64,000 nucleotides of DNA from Iodidimonas sp. SYSU 1G8 (GCF_039655775.1 NZ_JBBYXJ010000001.1:1945501-2009500); one strand, 5' to 3'. Shown: positions 25,901-34,316, counted from the stretch's first letter. Notes: a model not told the origin generated them from the letters alone. Numbers and translations: made by a program.

Positions 25901-27173
25901 TCTCGGGCGAACAGTTCAGGGTCTCGGAGCCGACGTCCCATTCCCAGCTGCCGAGTTGCGCGATCTGCTGCGCGACGAGCAGGTTGCGTTCGCTGTTGGC
26001 GAGCGCCAGTTCTGCCTGCTTGCGCTCGGTCACGTCCCGCGTGGTGCCGACGATACGCAGCGTTTCGCCCGTTTGCCGGCCCAGCACCCGGCCATAGGCC
26101 GACAACCAGATGGAACGCCCGTCCGGCAGGCGCGTGCGCATGGTCAGGTCGTAGGTCGAGCGTTCGCCGGCCACGATGCCGGCGAGCACCTCCTCGACCT
26201 TGCGCTGATCCGCGGGCGGCAGCGCCGCGATCCAGTCGTCCAGATTGTCGGAAATGGTCTCGTTGCCGCGTCCGATCAGGCGCGCGAGATTCTCGTCCGC
26301 CAGGATGCGGCGCTCCAGCGGTAATATTTCCCAGGCCGCCGTGCCGGATACCTCGCTGGCCAGCCGGTAGCGCCTGTGCAGGGTTCGCAGCTCCCGCTCC
26401 TGCTGGCGGCTTTGTGACACATCCTGCATGGCGCCGAGCACCGAAAGCGGATGGCCCGCCGCATCGCGCGTCACCTCGCCCAGGATGCGCAGATGCAAAA
26501 GCCTGCCATCGTCCCGGACCACGCGCGCTTCCAGATCGTATGATGCCTCACCACGCAGGGCGTCGGTGACCGACCGGGCCAGGCTTTCCTTGTCCTCGGG
26601 ATGCACGAGCCGCATCCAGTCGTTGTCGTCGGCCTCCTGGCCGGCAAGCCCCAGCAGCGCGGCGACACCTTCGCTCCATGTAACCCGATTTTCGGCGATG
26701 TCCCATTCCCAGGCGCCGGAGCCCCCCAGCAGTTCCGCGCGTTTCAGGCGGTTGGCCTCGGCCTCGACCCGTTCCTCGAGCAGCTTTTCGCGCGTCACCA
26801 CTTCCGAGAAGATCAGGATGCCACCCACCTCGCCTTGCCGGTCGCGCCAGGGAACATATTCCCATTTGACCGAGAGACGCGCGCCGCTGGGCAGGATGTA
26901 TTCATCGGAATCATGCCGGATGATCTCGCCGGCAAGGCAGCGGCGATGGCGCTCGCGACGCTCTTCGTCCAGATCGGGAAAGACGTCGTAGTGCAACCGG
27001 CCGACGACTTCGACGCCCTCGAGTTCCAGGTCCTTGTACCAGCGATCGCTGACCGCCAGATAACGCAGGTCGCGGTCCAGCACGGCGACCGATGCGGGCG
27101 TGTGCGCGAGAAACAGCCCCCACAGGCCGGGACTGTCCGGCGGTGCGGGCAATGAATCCGGCGGCCTGTTCAT
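22956..27173 (-). CDS. soluble multi-PAS hybrid histidine kinase
   Basis: 1405 residues, no signal peptide or membrane helix. About eight PAS/PAC units fill residues 15-1025, with repeated endings such as LSVLGAMQDVSQSR, IVGTTRDVTERKQAE, MNGAVQDNTARR, IIASYMDVTERNEAL, MNGIIQDVTHIKQAE, ILSSGRDLTELRRAE and YVAAIQDITDRKRAE. The kinase core has the H-box GGVAHDFNNLLM (His1046), the N-box at about 1151-1163 and ATP-lid motifs DTGTGM (1201-1206) and GRGSGLGLSMTYG. A receiver domain at 1285-1402 carries Asp1337 (LLLADIVLP). This is a cytosolic sensor able to read several signals and pass phosphate to an unlinked partner. A short hairpin (27189-27206) lies just before the start and no clear ribosome site is visible. 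Confidence 0.93.
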   Translation of the reverse strand: MNRPPDSLPAPPDSPGLWGLFLAHTPASVAVLDRDLRYLAVSDRWYKDLELEGVEVVGRLHYDVFPDLDEERRERHRRCLAGEIIRHDSDEYILPSGARLSVKWEYVPWRDRQGEVGGILIFSEVVTREKLLEERVEAEANRLKRAELLGGSGAWEWDIAENRVTWSEGVAALLGLAGQEADDNDWMRLVHPEDKESLARSVTDALRGEASYDLEARVVRDDGRLLHLRILGEVTRDAAGHPLSVLGAMQDVSQSRQQERELRTLHRRYRLASEVSGTAAWEILPLERRILADENLARLIGRGNETISDNLDDWIAALPPADQRKVEEVLAGIVAGERSTYDLTMRTRLPDGRSIWLSAYGRVLGRQTGETLRIVGTTRDVTERKQAELALANSERNLLVAQQIAQLGSWEWDVGSETLNCSPEMLRLYGFPADHGPLPLGDLMSRVHPDDAARVAADVERLRSGQDEIIETEMRLVRPEGGTIWITGLARAFLNEKGGVIRMNGAVQDNTARRAADREIAIRDSALQNSAGAIAMVGADGYFSYGNRAFMDLMGATGPEEIRRLHALDPVRDPELAQAAFGSLLGPPGHWEGELPIVRLDGSHRDVLVAAAAHRGAPDEEPLIIASYMDVTERNEALREVARSERQLRQAQSMARLGETHYDAASRLYTMPAATRAILGVGDEFACFDAKAGQALIHPDDRAALNVGAERLIRGVDERAETTYRFMSQTRGMLHVQTVNYVERDATGRVIGMNGIIQDVTHIKQAEQEAHEARQRAERYLDIAGVIIIALDPDGTIRLVNRQCRELLGYAEDELMGRNWFQLAVPPDVRSDLKLGLDRLVDTGDDRYQRREGYVVTRKGERRLIDWITSSVRDSQTGEISILSSGRDLTELRRAEQSLRDSEARNRAVMEAASIGIVTMDSAGAIVSLNPEAERIVGAPVRDMAGNRLSEVLLSEDRAVYAAMFLPVGDAGDPKAGLGVPREFTLLRHGSETVPVEISVTAMQIGGQRAYVAAIQDITDRKRAEAQLQQVQKLETIGQLTGGVAHDFNNLLMAMQVNIEMLKEMVEDDPDGNEFADAALSSVARGAELTSRLLAFSRRQPLRPKVIDINKLVDDTVRILQRTLGEQIAIETMLQRDVWPVEVDRSQLENVLMNLAVNARDAMPLGGRLTIETLNAQLDDHYAAEHGEVEAGDYLMLAVTDTGTGMTPQVIARAFEPFFTTKDVGRGSGLGLSMTYGFVKQSGGHIKIYSEPGEGTTIKIYFPRDKAGVAEDEPVRETRTVKTGTETILLVEDDPAVRQTVTVLLESLGYRVVVASDGPEAIQLVSDGVRPDLLLADIVLPKGMTGRQVSEAIGEKLPGCKTLFMSGYTENAIIHHGRLDEGVVLLSKPFPRNELADKLREVLDS

Positions 27174-27188
27174 GTCACGCGCCGCGCG

Positions 27189-27206
27189 GTCAGCCGCAAG
27201 GCTGAC
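27189..27206. other. hairpin just upstream of the hybrid-kinase start
   Basis: GTCAGCC (27189-27195) and GGCTGAC (27200-27206) form a perfect 7-bp stem around a 4-base loop, 16 bp upstream of the kinase ATG. In the minus-strand transcript it would sit where the ribosome site should be, so it could limit translation. It may also be chance in GC-rich DNA. Confidence 0.3.
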
Positions 27207-27404
27207 GCCGTTTGCCCGGCGCGTGGCCGCGCGGGATGTCCAACTGCATTGCCCCGATGCATGCCGACCCCGCTCCTCTCGCGGATCTTGCGTGTCTCCC
27301 CGCCGGACGCGTCAGGCTCCCCACCCCCGCGCCGACCTGTCCGATACTGCACTCTGGCGCCCGGCAGATAAAGTACTGAAAGGACTGAGCGTCCCAGCCC
27401 CTTG

Positions 27405-28031
27405 TCAGCGGGGCGGAGGGAAGTGCTGCTGGAACTCCTCGGTGGTGTTCACCTTCGGATAGGGCGCCGCCGGAACCGGCACCCCGAGGAAGCGGCACAG
27501 CGGCTCCCAGCCGTCCGAGGCCTGGAACACCAGGAGGCGATCGGCGGGAATCACCTTCCGCACGGTTTCGTTGTGACGGTTGTAGACCGCGATGGCATGG
27601 GCCCGGTCATCGATGTCACCGCCGAACGTATTCTCGATGACCAGCTTGCGCGCCATCTCCATCTGAACCTGCACGTTGGGCGGCGCGCCCTCGCGCGGCA
27701 TCTTCATGGCGCGGAAAATGGTGGCCTGGCAGCTGTCGTACCATTTGTCCGCGTCGCGCAGGCTGAGGATGACCTTGGCGTCGGGATAAAGCTCGGCAAG
27801 TTCCCGGTAATAGTTGCAGGCGGGCCAGTCGACCGTCGCCTTGTAGCCCTGGAAGACGTCCTCCCAGTCGGGCGCGGCGCCATGGGCGATGTCATGCCAT
27901 TTGCCGCCGAAGCCGTGCTGCATGACTTCCATCATGTGATAGCACGGATCGAAGCCAAGCAACTCGAGCGCGCCCTTGAGCGACAGCGTGCCGGTTCGGC
28001 CGAAGCCGGCGCCAATAACCGAAAGAGCCAT
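27405..28031 (-). CDS. sulfotransferase-family protein (P-loop)
   Basis: 208 residues from ATG 28031, supported by GGGTGGGGAGAC upstream. The N-terminal GAGFGRTGTLSLKGALELLG is a PAPS-type phosphate loop, and VILSLRDADKWYDSC matches the second phosphate-binding strand (R-x-x-x-x-W-Y-x-S). Proteins of this short family are widespread in alphaproteobacteria and are labelled sulfotransferase by fold; activity is generally unproven. The gene is divergent from the SDR-monooxygenase-NTF2 set across 189 bp and may act in the same pathway. Confidence 0.8.
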   Translation of the reverse strand: MALSVIGAGFGRTGTLSLKGALELLGFDPCYHMMEVMQHGFGGKWHDIAHGAAPDWEDVFQGYKATVDWPACNYYRELAELYPDAKVILSLRDADKWYDSCQATIFRAMKMPREGAPPNVQVQMEMARKLVIENTFGGDIDDRAHAIAVYNRHNETVRKVIPADRLLVFQASDGWEPLCRFLGVPVPAAPYPKVNTTEEFQQHFPPPR

Positions 28032-28220
28032 GTCTCCCCACCCTTTAATCAGGTTTATGAACGGCGCCGCGTCCGGCCCGGAACAGGCGACCATTCCCCC
28101 AGCTTACCTCAGGAGCCGCCCGCCGCCACCCGGATAAATCCGTGGCAGCGCGGGGTGGTATGACGCATCCTTGGACCGCGCGACACGGGAGAGCCGCGCG
28201 ACCATCAAGCGGGGAGAGAC

Positions 28221-28976
28221 ATGATGAGCGGACGATTCGATCTGACCGGCAAGGTCGCCTTGGTCACCGGCGGCAGCCGCGGGCTGGGCAAGGAAATGGT
28301 GCTGGCCTTCGCCGAAGCGGGCGCCGACGTGATCATCGCCAGCCGCAAGCTGGAGAACTGCAGGACACTGGCGGACGAGGTCGCCCAGCGCTTCGGGCGC
28401 AAGGCGCTGCCCTATGCCGCCCATGTGGGCAACTGGAACGAACTGGATGGCCTGGTGGACGCGGCCTATGACGCCTTCGGCAAGGTGGACATCCTCGTCA
28501 ACAATGCGGGCATGTCGCCGCTCTATCCATCGCCGGAGGATATTTCCGAGGCGCTGTACGACAAGGTTCTCGACATCAATCTGAAGGGGCCGTTCCGCCT
28601 GAGCGCCCTGGTCGGCGGCCGCATGGCGCGCGGCGATGGCGGCTCGATCATCAACATCTCCAGCATCGCCTCGCTGCGGCCGACGGCCAACGTCATCCCC
28701 TATGCCGCCGCCAAGGCGGGCCTGAACGCCATGACCATGGCCTATGCCCACGCCTACGGGCCGACGGTCCGCGTCAACTGCATCTGCTGCGGCGCGTTCC
28801 GCACCGACGTGTCGAAGGCCTGGGACATGGAGGCCGCCGAGTCCCGCGCCCGCACCAATTACGCGCTGCAGCGCATCGGCGAACCCGAGGAGGTCGTGGG
28901 CGCGGCCCTCTACTTCGCCTCCGACGCGTCGAGCTACACCACCGGCGCGGTGCTGACCGTCGACGGCGGCCGCTGA
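28221..28976 (+). CDS. short-chain dehydrogenase/reductase
   Basis: 251 residues. Classical SDR marks are TGGSRGLGKE (cofactor loop), NNAGMSP, the catalytic Ser in INISSIAS and Tyr-x3-Lys in YAAAKAGLN, plus the C-terminal DGGR end. The Arg in the glycine-rich loop and ASRKLENC after beta-2 suggest NADP use. CGGGGAGAGAC precedes the start. It ends 4 bp before the monooxygenase gene, so alcohol/ketone interconversion before Baeyer-Villiger-type oxidation is a sensible pairing. Confidence 0.92.
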   Translation: MMSGRFDLTGKVALVTGGSRGLGKEMVLAFAEAGADVIIASRKLENCRTLADEVAQRFGRKALPYAAHVGNWNELDGLVDAAYDAFGKVDILVNNAGMSPLYPSPEDISEALYDKVLDINLKGPFRLSALVGGRMARGDGGSIINISSIASLRPTANVIPYAAAKAGLNAMTMAYAHAYGPTVRVNCICCGAFRTDVSKAWDMEAAESRARTNYALQRIGEPEEVVGAALYFASDASSYTTGAVLTVDGGR

Positions 28977-28980
28977 CCAC

Positions 28981-30438
28981 ATGGCCGGCGCCCGTGAAAA
29001 GGGACCACGGGTCGCGATCCTGGGCGCCGGCATGTCCGGCCTGTGCATGGGAATCGCCCTGAAGCGCGCGGGATTGGACGATTTCGTCATCTACGAGAAG
29101 GCGGACAACGTGGGCGGCACGTGGCGCGACAATACCTATCCCGGCGTCGCCTGCGACGTGCCGTCCCACCTCTATTCCTATTCCTTCGCGCCCAATCCGG
29201 ACTGGAGCCACGTCTATGCCCCCGGCGCGGAAATCCAGGCGTATTTCGAGCGGTGCGCGACGATCTACGGGCTGTGGCCGCATATGAAGCTCGGCCAGGA
29301 AGTCACCGACGCCCGTTTCGACGAGGCCGGCCACCGCTGGCGCCTGACGACGGGCGCCGGCGAGCACGACACCGCTGATGTACTGGTCAGCGCCATCGGC
29401 GCGCTACACATACCGAACCACCCCGACATCGCCGGTCTGGACGGCTTCGCGGGCAGCGTGATGCACTCGGCGGCGTGGAATCCCGGGATCGAGCTTTCCG
29501 GCAAGCGCGTGGCCGTCATCGGCAGCGCCGCGAGCGCGGTGCAGATCGTGCCCTCCATCGCCGACGGGGCCGGGCACATCGAGGTGTTCCAGCGCACGCC
29601 CAACTGGATCATCCCGCGCCTCGACCGTGCCTATCCCAAATCATGGAAGCGCGCGTTCCGGCGTTTGCCGTTCCTGGGGCGGCTGCACCGCTGGCAGCTC
29701 TACTGGATGCTGGAGAGCCGCTTTCCCCTGTTTCTGCGCCGTAACCGCCGTAACGAGCGGGAGAAACGGCTCGCGCTGCGGCACCTGGAGTCGCAGGTGC
29801 CCGACCCGGACCTGCGGGCAAAGCTGACGCCCGACTATCCGCCCGGCTGCAAGCGCATCCTGGTGTCAGACGATTACTACCCGGCGCTTGCCCTCGAGCA
29901 TGTCCATTTGGTGACCGAGCCCATCGCCCGGATCGAACCGGACGGCATCGTCACCACGGACGGCGCGCTGCACCATGCCGAAATGATCATCCTCGCCACC
30001 GGCTTCCGCACCACCGACATGCCGAAGACCGAAATCACCGGCCGCGGCGGCCTCACCCTGAACGAGGCATGGAAGGACGGCATGGCGGCGCACCGAACCG
30101 TGGCCGTTCCGGGCTTTCCCAATTTCTTCATGCTGTTGGGTCCCAACAGCGGCCTGGGCCACAGCTCGATCATCTTCATGGTCGAGCAGCAGGTGCGCTA
30201 CCTGATGCAGTGCCTGCGGAAGCTGGTCGCGCGCCGCACCATCGAGCCGCGCCCTGACTCGGCCGCCCGGTTCGACGCCGCCCTCCAGCGCGGCCTCGCC
30301 GGCACCATCTGGCAGGCCGGCTGCAAGAGCTGGTATCAGGACGAGAACGGCAAGATCACCACGCTTTGGCCGCACGGCACGATCCGCTACTGGTGGGACA
30401 TGCGGAAGGTGCGGTTCGGCGAGTACACATTGAAATGA
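28981..30438 (+). CDS. FAD-dependent monooxygenase, Baeyer-Villiger type
   Basis: 485 residues. The first Rossmann motif GAGMSG (15-20) and the FAD region GGTWRDNTYPGVACDVPSHL (45-64), the fingerprint FAGSVMHSAAW (156-166, matching F-x-G-x3-H-x3-W) and a second nucleotide loop GSAASA (181-186) identify a flavin monooxygenase of the BVMO group. These insert oxygen next to a ketone, or oxidise heteroatoms, using NADPH. The preceding SDR could supply the ketone and the NTF2-like gene behind may process the product. Substrates are probably bulky and lipophilic, but this is inference. Confidence 0.9.
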   Translation: MAGAREKGPRVAILGAGMSGLCMGIALKRAGLDDFVIYEKADNVGGTWRDNTYPGVACDVPSHLYSYSFAPNPDWSHVYAPGAEIQAYFERCATIYGLWPHMKLGQEVTDARFDEAGHRWRLTTGAGEHDTADVLVSAIGALHIPNHPDIAGLDGFAGSVMHSAAWNPGIELSGKRVAVIGSAASAVQIVPSIADGAGHIEVFQRTPNWIIPRLDRAYPKSWKRAFRRLPFLGRLHRWQLYWMLESRFPLFLRRNRRNEREKRLALRHLESQVPDPDLRAKLTPDYPPGCKRILVSDDYYPALALEHVHLVTEPIARIEPDGIVTTDGALHHAEMIILATGFRTTDMPKTEITGRGGLTLNEAWKDGMAAHRTVAVPGFPNFFMLLGPNSGLGHSSIIFMVEQQVRYLMQCLRKLVARRTIEPRPDSAARFDAALQRGLAGTIWQAGCKSWYQDENGKITTLWPHGTIRYWWDMRKVRFGEYTLK

Positions 30439-30454
30439 CAGGGGAGAAATCGCG

Positions 30455-30889
30455 ATGTCCACCGGACCGATGGAAGACGTCCTCGCCATCCGCGAGTTGG
30501 TCGAGCGCTATTGCGACGCCGTGATGCTGAAGGACCCCGCCCTCTGGGCGACGACCTGGGCCGAGGACGGCGCGTCCTGGGTGATGTACGGCAATCTCAT
30601 GGATGGCCGCGATGTCATCGTGTCGCGCTGGACGGAGATGATGAGCGCGGTGAAGTCGATCAGCTTCTTCCCCATGATGGTGTCCGTCGACGTGAACGGC
30701 GACACCGCGACCAGCAAGAATTACTTCAAGGAAGACATTGAGTTGCATGACGGCCGGACCTACAGCTCCACCGGCTACTACAACGACGTGCTGATTAAGC
30801 GGGAGGGGCGCTGGTTCTTCGAGACGCGGACGCATACGTCACTGCACCGGAGCGCGCAGATTTCAATCGTCACCAATGTCGAAAATTGA
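30455..30889 (+). CDS. NTF2/SnoaL-like protein
   Basis: 144 residues with AGGGGAGAAATCGCG before the ATG. The cone-shaped NTF2 fold is suggested by LAIRELVERYCDAVMLKDPA, LWATTWAEDGASW and the end strands GYYNDVLIKREGRWFFETRT. Members include small isomerases, dehydratases and polyketide cyclases, many in steroid and aromatic catabolism. It follows the monooxygenase gene by 16 bp and is the last gene of the set. A specific reaction cannot be assigned. Confidence 0.8.
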   Translation: MSTGPMEDVLAIRELVERYCDAVMLKDPALWATTWAEDGASWVMYGNLMDGRDVIVSRWTEMMSAVKSISFFPMMVSVDVNGDTATSKNYFKEDIELHDGRTYSSTGYYNDVLIKREGRWFFETRTHTSLHRSAQISIVTNVEN

Positions 30890-30919
30890 ACGTTACATGC
30901 CAAAATTATTATTATATAA

Positions 30920-31762
30920 TTATTTATTACTAATTTTTGTTTTCATTTCTTTCTCTATTTCAATTTTACCTATACTGTAATGAGCCTTCTTATGATCATT
31001 TGGGCATAACGCAATCACATTCGTAGCAGTATCGTTCCCTCCTTCCCCAAGGGGCACGATGTGATGAGTCTCGAGATAAATTGAACCATTTTCCATTCTG
31101 AAACCCGGTTCACCGCAATACTCGCACCGGCCAGCAGCCCTTGTGAGAGCGTGTGCGCGGACTGTTCGGCTCCGCACATAGGCAGAGCCAAAAACATCAA
31201 TTTTTTTGGCTTTCGATTGCTCGAAATCATTTAGGTCGAATTGATCTACGTAATGCTCCTGTGGAGCACTACGATACAGTTCAAATTCACCGTTGGAGCT
31301 ATCGTAGTTCCGAACACTCCAAATTTCAGAGTCTAGTTGTCGCGCCGTAACCACCGACGGAGTCGCATTCGGATCACCAGTGTTACGCTTGGATCCATCG
31401 TTGATTATAACATAGATAGGCAAATTGTACTTAAATGCGGATTGCAGCAGGAGATCAACTTTATTCGCTCGCCTAGCCCATGCCGGTTTACCGCCCGGTC
31501 TAGAATGAACTAAAGCGTCATCTCGATAATTTCCCTGATACGACACAATACTATCTTTCAATATAAGGGAATCATGCCACAAATTTAGAACAATGAATCG
31601 CCCAGGCTCTGCATAACCCCACTCATAGCAGTATTTTGGATTTGCTTTGTAATTTTTAGACGAATAACTAGATTTCCAATCAGACGTATCTAATCCGATT
31701 TTTTCCAGTAAATCGAAAACCAACTCCTTTCTCTTGGGTAGCAACTTAATGATTTCACTCAT
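30920..31762 (-). CDS. HNH endonuclease, low-GC, probably acquired
   Basis: 280 residues. The C-terminal HNH nuclease domain shows CEYCGEPGF, the double-His LETHHIVPLGEGG, the Asn in NDTATNVIALC and CPNDHKKAHY; the two Cys-x-x-(Cys/Asp) pairs would hold a structural zinc. The N-terminal 200 residues (about 1-60 KELVFDLLEKIGLDTSDW, then a region around WARRANKVDLLLQSAF) match no family I can name and may recognise DNA or a modified base. Base composition is far from the neighbours: two 60-base lines counted by eye gave 43% and 38% GC, against 73% for a line in the next gene. No methyltransferase gene is adjacent, so a modification-dependent or solitary restriction nuclease is possible. Confidence 0.85.
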   Translation of the reverse strand: MSEIIKLLPKRKELVFDLLEKIGLDTSDWKSSYSSKNYKANPKYCYEWGYAEPGRFIVLNLWHDSLILKDSIVSYQGNYRDDALVHSRPGGKPAWARRANKVDLLLQSAFKYNLPIYVIINDGSKRNTGDPNATPSVVTARQLDSEIWSVRNYDSSNGEFELYRSAPQEHYVDQFDLNDFEQSKAKKIDVFGSAYVRSRTVRAHALTRAAGRCEYCGEPGFRMENGSIYLETHHIVPLGEGGNDTATNVIALCPNDHKKAHYSIGKIEIEKEMKTKISNK

Positions 31763-31795
31763 GCAGACCTCTTGCTAAAATTCGAAATTCCTTAT

Positions 31796-32047
31796 TCACC
31801 CACCCCTGATCGCCGGCAGGAAATAGACCTCCGATTCCGGCCCCACTTCCTCGAGGAAAGCATCCTGGTGAACCACCCCGTCGATGGCGACGGCCATGGC
31901 GTCGGACTCCAGCACCTCGGCGATGCCGGGATAGCGCTCCTCCAGCGCCCTGATCAGGCGGCGGACGTTGCTGCCTTCGCAGCGGACTTCGACCTCGCCG
32001 CCGGCGAACCGGCGGCCCAGGTCTCCGGACAATACGACCCGCGCCAC
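31796..32047 (-). CDS. MoaD/ThiS-family sulfur-carrier-like protein
   Basis: 83 residues from GTG 32047, 1 bp after the stop of the molybdenum-hydroxylase large subunit. The ubiquitin-like pattern (VEVRCEGSNVRRLIRALEERYPG, DAMAVAIDGVVHQD, SEVYFLPAIRGG) ends in the Gly-Gly needed for adenylation and thiocarboxylation. MoaD supplies sulfur for molybdopterin, so the position suggests a dedicated cofactor or sulfur-delivery role for this enzyme. It could instead serve another pathway, as no MoeB-like activating gene is nearby. Confidence 0.8.
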   Translation of the reverse strand: MARVVLSGDLGRRFAGGEVEVRCEGSNVRRLIRALEERYPGIAEVLESDAMAVAIDGVVHQDAFLEEVGPESEVYFLPAIRGG

Positions 32048-32048
32048 C

Positions 32049-34316
32049 TCAGCCTTTCGCCTTCTCGGCCGCCTCCAGCGCCGCCAGCACCTTTGGCGGC
32101 GAGAACGGCAGGTCGCGCATGCGCACGCCCACGGCGTCGAAGATGGCGTTGGCGATGACCGCGAGCGGCGGCACGATGGGCGCCTCGCCCACGCCGCGCA
32201 CGCCGAAGGGGTGGTTCGGGTTCGGCACCTCGATGATCACCGCGTCGATCATGGGCAGGTCGGACGCCACCGGCATGCGGTAGTCGAGGAAGCCCGGGTT
32301 CAGCAGCCGGCCCTGGTCGTCATGGATGTATTCCTCGTTCAGCGCCCAGCCGATGCCCTGCACCGCGCCGCCCTGCATCTGGCCTTCAACATAGGACGGA
32401 TGCACCGCCTTGCCGGCATCCTGGAAGGTGGTGTAGCGCAGGATGGTAATCTTGCCCGTCTCGCGGTCCACTTCCAAATCGCACAGATGGGTGGTGAGCG
32501 ACGGGCCGGCGCCGGCCGCGTTGATGGAGGCGTGGCCCATGATCTGGCCGCCGGTCTTGGCGGCCTTTTCGGCGATCTGGGTGATGGTCAGCGAGCGGTT
32601 GCCGGTGGCTTCCTGGGCCGCGCCATCGCGCCAGACCACATTGTCGACGTCGATGTCCCAGATCTTGGCGGCGCGCTCGCGCATGATCCGCACCGCGTCC
32701 TCGGCCGCCTGCACCACGGCCATGCCGGTGGCGAAGGTGACGCGGCTGCCGCCGGTGACGTCGTTGAAGGCGATCGCCGTGGTGTCGACGATGGACGGGC
32801 GCACCTTCTCGGCCGCGACGCCCAGCACCTCGGCGCACATCATGGCCAGCGAGGCGCGGCTGCCGCCGATATCGGGGCAGCCTTCGACCAGCGAGATGGT
32901 GCCGTCGCGGTTGACGACGACGGTGGCCGCCGACTGGCCGCCGATGTTGATCCAGAAGCCGCTGGCGACGCCGCGCCCCTGGTTGGGCCCCAGATTGGCC
33001 TTATAATGCGGGTGGTCCTTGGCGATCGACAGGCATTCGAGGCCGCCCAACGGACCGTGGGTAGGTCCATAGGGCGCCTTGGAGCCTTCGACCGCCGAGT
33101 TCTTCGCCCGGAAGTCGATGGGATCCATGTTCAGCTCGCGCGCCAGCTCGTCCAGCACGGACTCGAAGGCGAACGCGCCGTTCGGCGCGCCGGGCGCGCG
33201 ATAAGCATGGATCTTGGCGATGTTGACGACCACGTCATAGCCGGTGATCGACAGGTTCGGAATGTCGTAGGGCGCCGAACAGAACATCACCGCCGCGCCC
33301 ACCGGCGAGCCCGGGAAAGCGCCGGCCTGGAACTTGATGACCACCTCGGCCGCGGTGATGGTGCCGTCCTTGGTGACGCCGATCTTGGCGGTCATGGAAC
33401 TGCCGGAATGCGGACCGGTGGCGCGCAGCACCTCGCCGCGCGTCATGGTCATCTTCACCGGCCGGCCCGAGGCCTTGGCCAGCATCAGCGCCAGCGGCTC
33501 GAGATAGACCGTGGTCTTGCCGCCGAAGCCGCCGCCGATCTCGGCCGGGATCACCTTCAGCGACGAGGCTTCCATGCCCAGCATGTTCACGCACAGATCG
33601 CGGATCAGGAACTGGCCCTGGCTGGAGCACCAGACCATCGCCTGCCCGTCCTCGGCATAGTTGGCGACGCAGCCCTGCGGCTCGATATAGCCCTGGTGCA
33701 CCGGCTTGGTGGTGTAGGTCCGCTCGATGACGATGTCGGCTTCTTCGAAGCCCTTGGCGATGTCGCCCTTGCCCACGAAGATGCGCTTGGCGACGTTGGA
33801 CGGCTTCTCCGGCTTCGGGTCGACGCCGTCGGTGAACAGATCGTCGTGCAGCAGCGGCGCGCTCTCCTGCATCGCCTCGTCGACGTCGATGACGTGCGGC
33901 AGAACTTCATACTCAACCTCGATCAGGCCGAGCGCCTGCTGGGCGATCGCGTCGGAGATCGCGGCCACGGCGGCGACCGGATGGCCGTCGTAGAACACCT
34001 TGTCGCGCGCCAGCAGGTTCTTGGCCAGATGCTGGGCGTTGATCGCCGATTCGCCGGCCTGGGTGATGCCCGGCGGCGGCAGCGGCAGATCGGCGCTGGT
34101 GATCACGGCCTTGACGCCGGGCAGCGCGCGCGCCTTGTCGGTGTTGATCGACCGGATGACGGCGTGGGCGTGCGGGCTGCGCAGAACGCGGCCCCACAGC
34201 ATGCCCGGCAGCGTGAAGTCCGAGGCGTAGTTGGCGCGGCCGGTGACCTTGTCGGCGCCGTCATGGCGGATCGGACGGGTGCCGACGACCTTGAATGACT
34301 TGGGTTCGTAGGTCAT
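32049..34316 (-). CDS. molybdenum hydroxylase, molybdopterin-binding large subunit
   Basis: 755 residues of the xanthine oxidase family. Marks are the N-terminal DKVTGRANYASDFTLPGMLW, IGGGFGGKTTVYLEPLA, the loop HAYRAPGAPNGAFAFESVLDELA and the active-site Glu in GVRGVGEAPIVPP. The AYRCSFR loop of aerobic CO dehydrogenase is absent, so this is not a form I CoxL. The family hydroxylates carbons next to nitrogen or in aromatic thioesters, using water and a Mo cofactor. Its start overlaps the iron-sulfur subunit stop by 4 bp. The substrate is unknown. Confidence 0.92.
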   Translation of the reverse strand: MTYEPKSFKVVGTRPIRHDGADKVTGRANYASDFTLPGMLWGRVLRSPHAHAVIRSINTDKARALPGVKAVITSADLPLPPPGITQAGESAINAQHLAKNLLARDKVFYDGHPVAAVAAISDAIAQQALGLIEVEYEVLPHVIDVDEAMQESAPLLHDDLFTDGVDPKPEKPSNVAKRIFVGKGDIAKGFEEADIVIERTYTTKPVHQGYIEPQGCVANYAEDGQAMVWCSSQGQFLIRDLCVNMLGMEASSLKVIPAEIGGGFGGKTTVYLEPLALMLAKASGRPVKMTMTRGEVLRATGPHSGSSMTAKIGVTKDGTITAAEVVIKFQAGAFPGSPVGAAVMFCSAPYDIPNLSITGYDVVVNIAKIHAYRAPGAPNGAFAFESVLDELARELNMDPIDFRAKNSAVEGSKAPYGPTHGPLGGLECLSIAKDHPHYKANLGPNQGRGVASGFWINIGGQSAATVVVNRDGTISLVEGCPDIGGSRASLAMMCAEVLGVAAEKVRPSIVDTTAIAFNDVTGGSRVTFATGMAVVQAAEDAVRIMRERAAKIWDIDVDNVVWRDGAAQEATGNRSLTITQIAEKAAKTGGQIMGHASINAAGAGPSLTTHLCDLEVDRETGKITILRYTTFQDAGKAVHPSYVEGQMQGGAVQGIGWALNEEYIHDDQGRLLNPGFLDYRMPVASDLPMIDAVIIEVPNPNHPFGVRGVGEAPIVPPLAVIANAIFDAVGVRMRDLPFSPPKVLAALEAAEKAKG

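Noticed and set aside
30920-31762. a complete restriction-modification system
   Set aside because: Only a nuclease gene is present; no methyltransferase or specificity gene flanks it.
32049-34316. aerobic carbon monoxide dehydrogenase large subunit (CoxL)
   Set aside because: The diagnostic AYRCSFR loop is absent; the loop reads AYRAPGAP, so only a general molybdenum hydroxylase call is justified.
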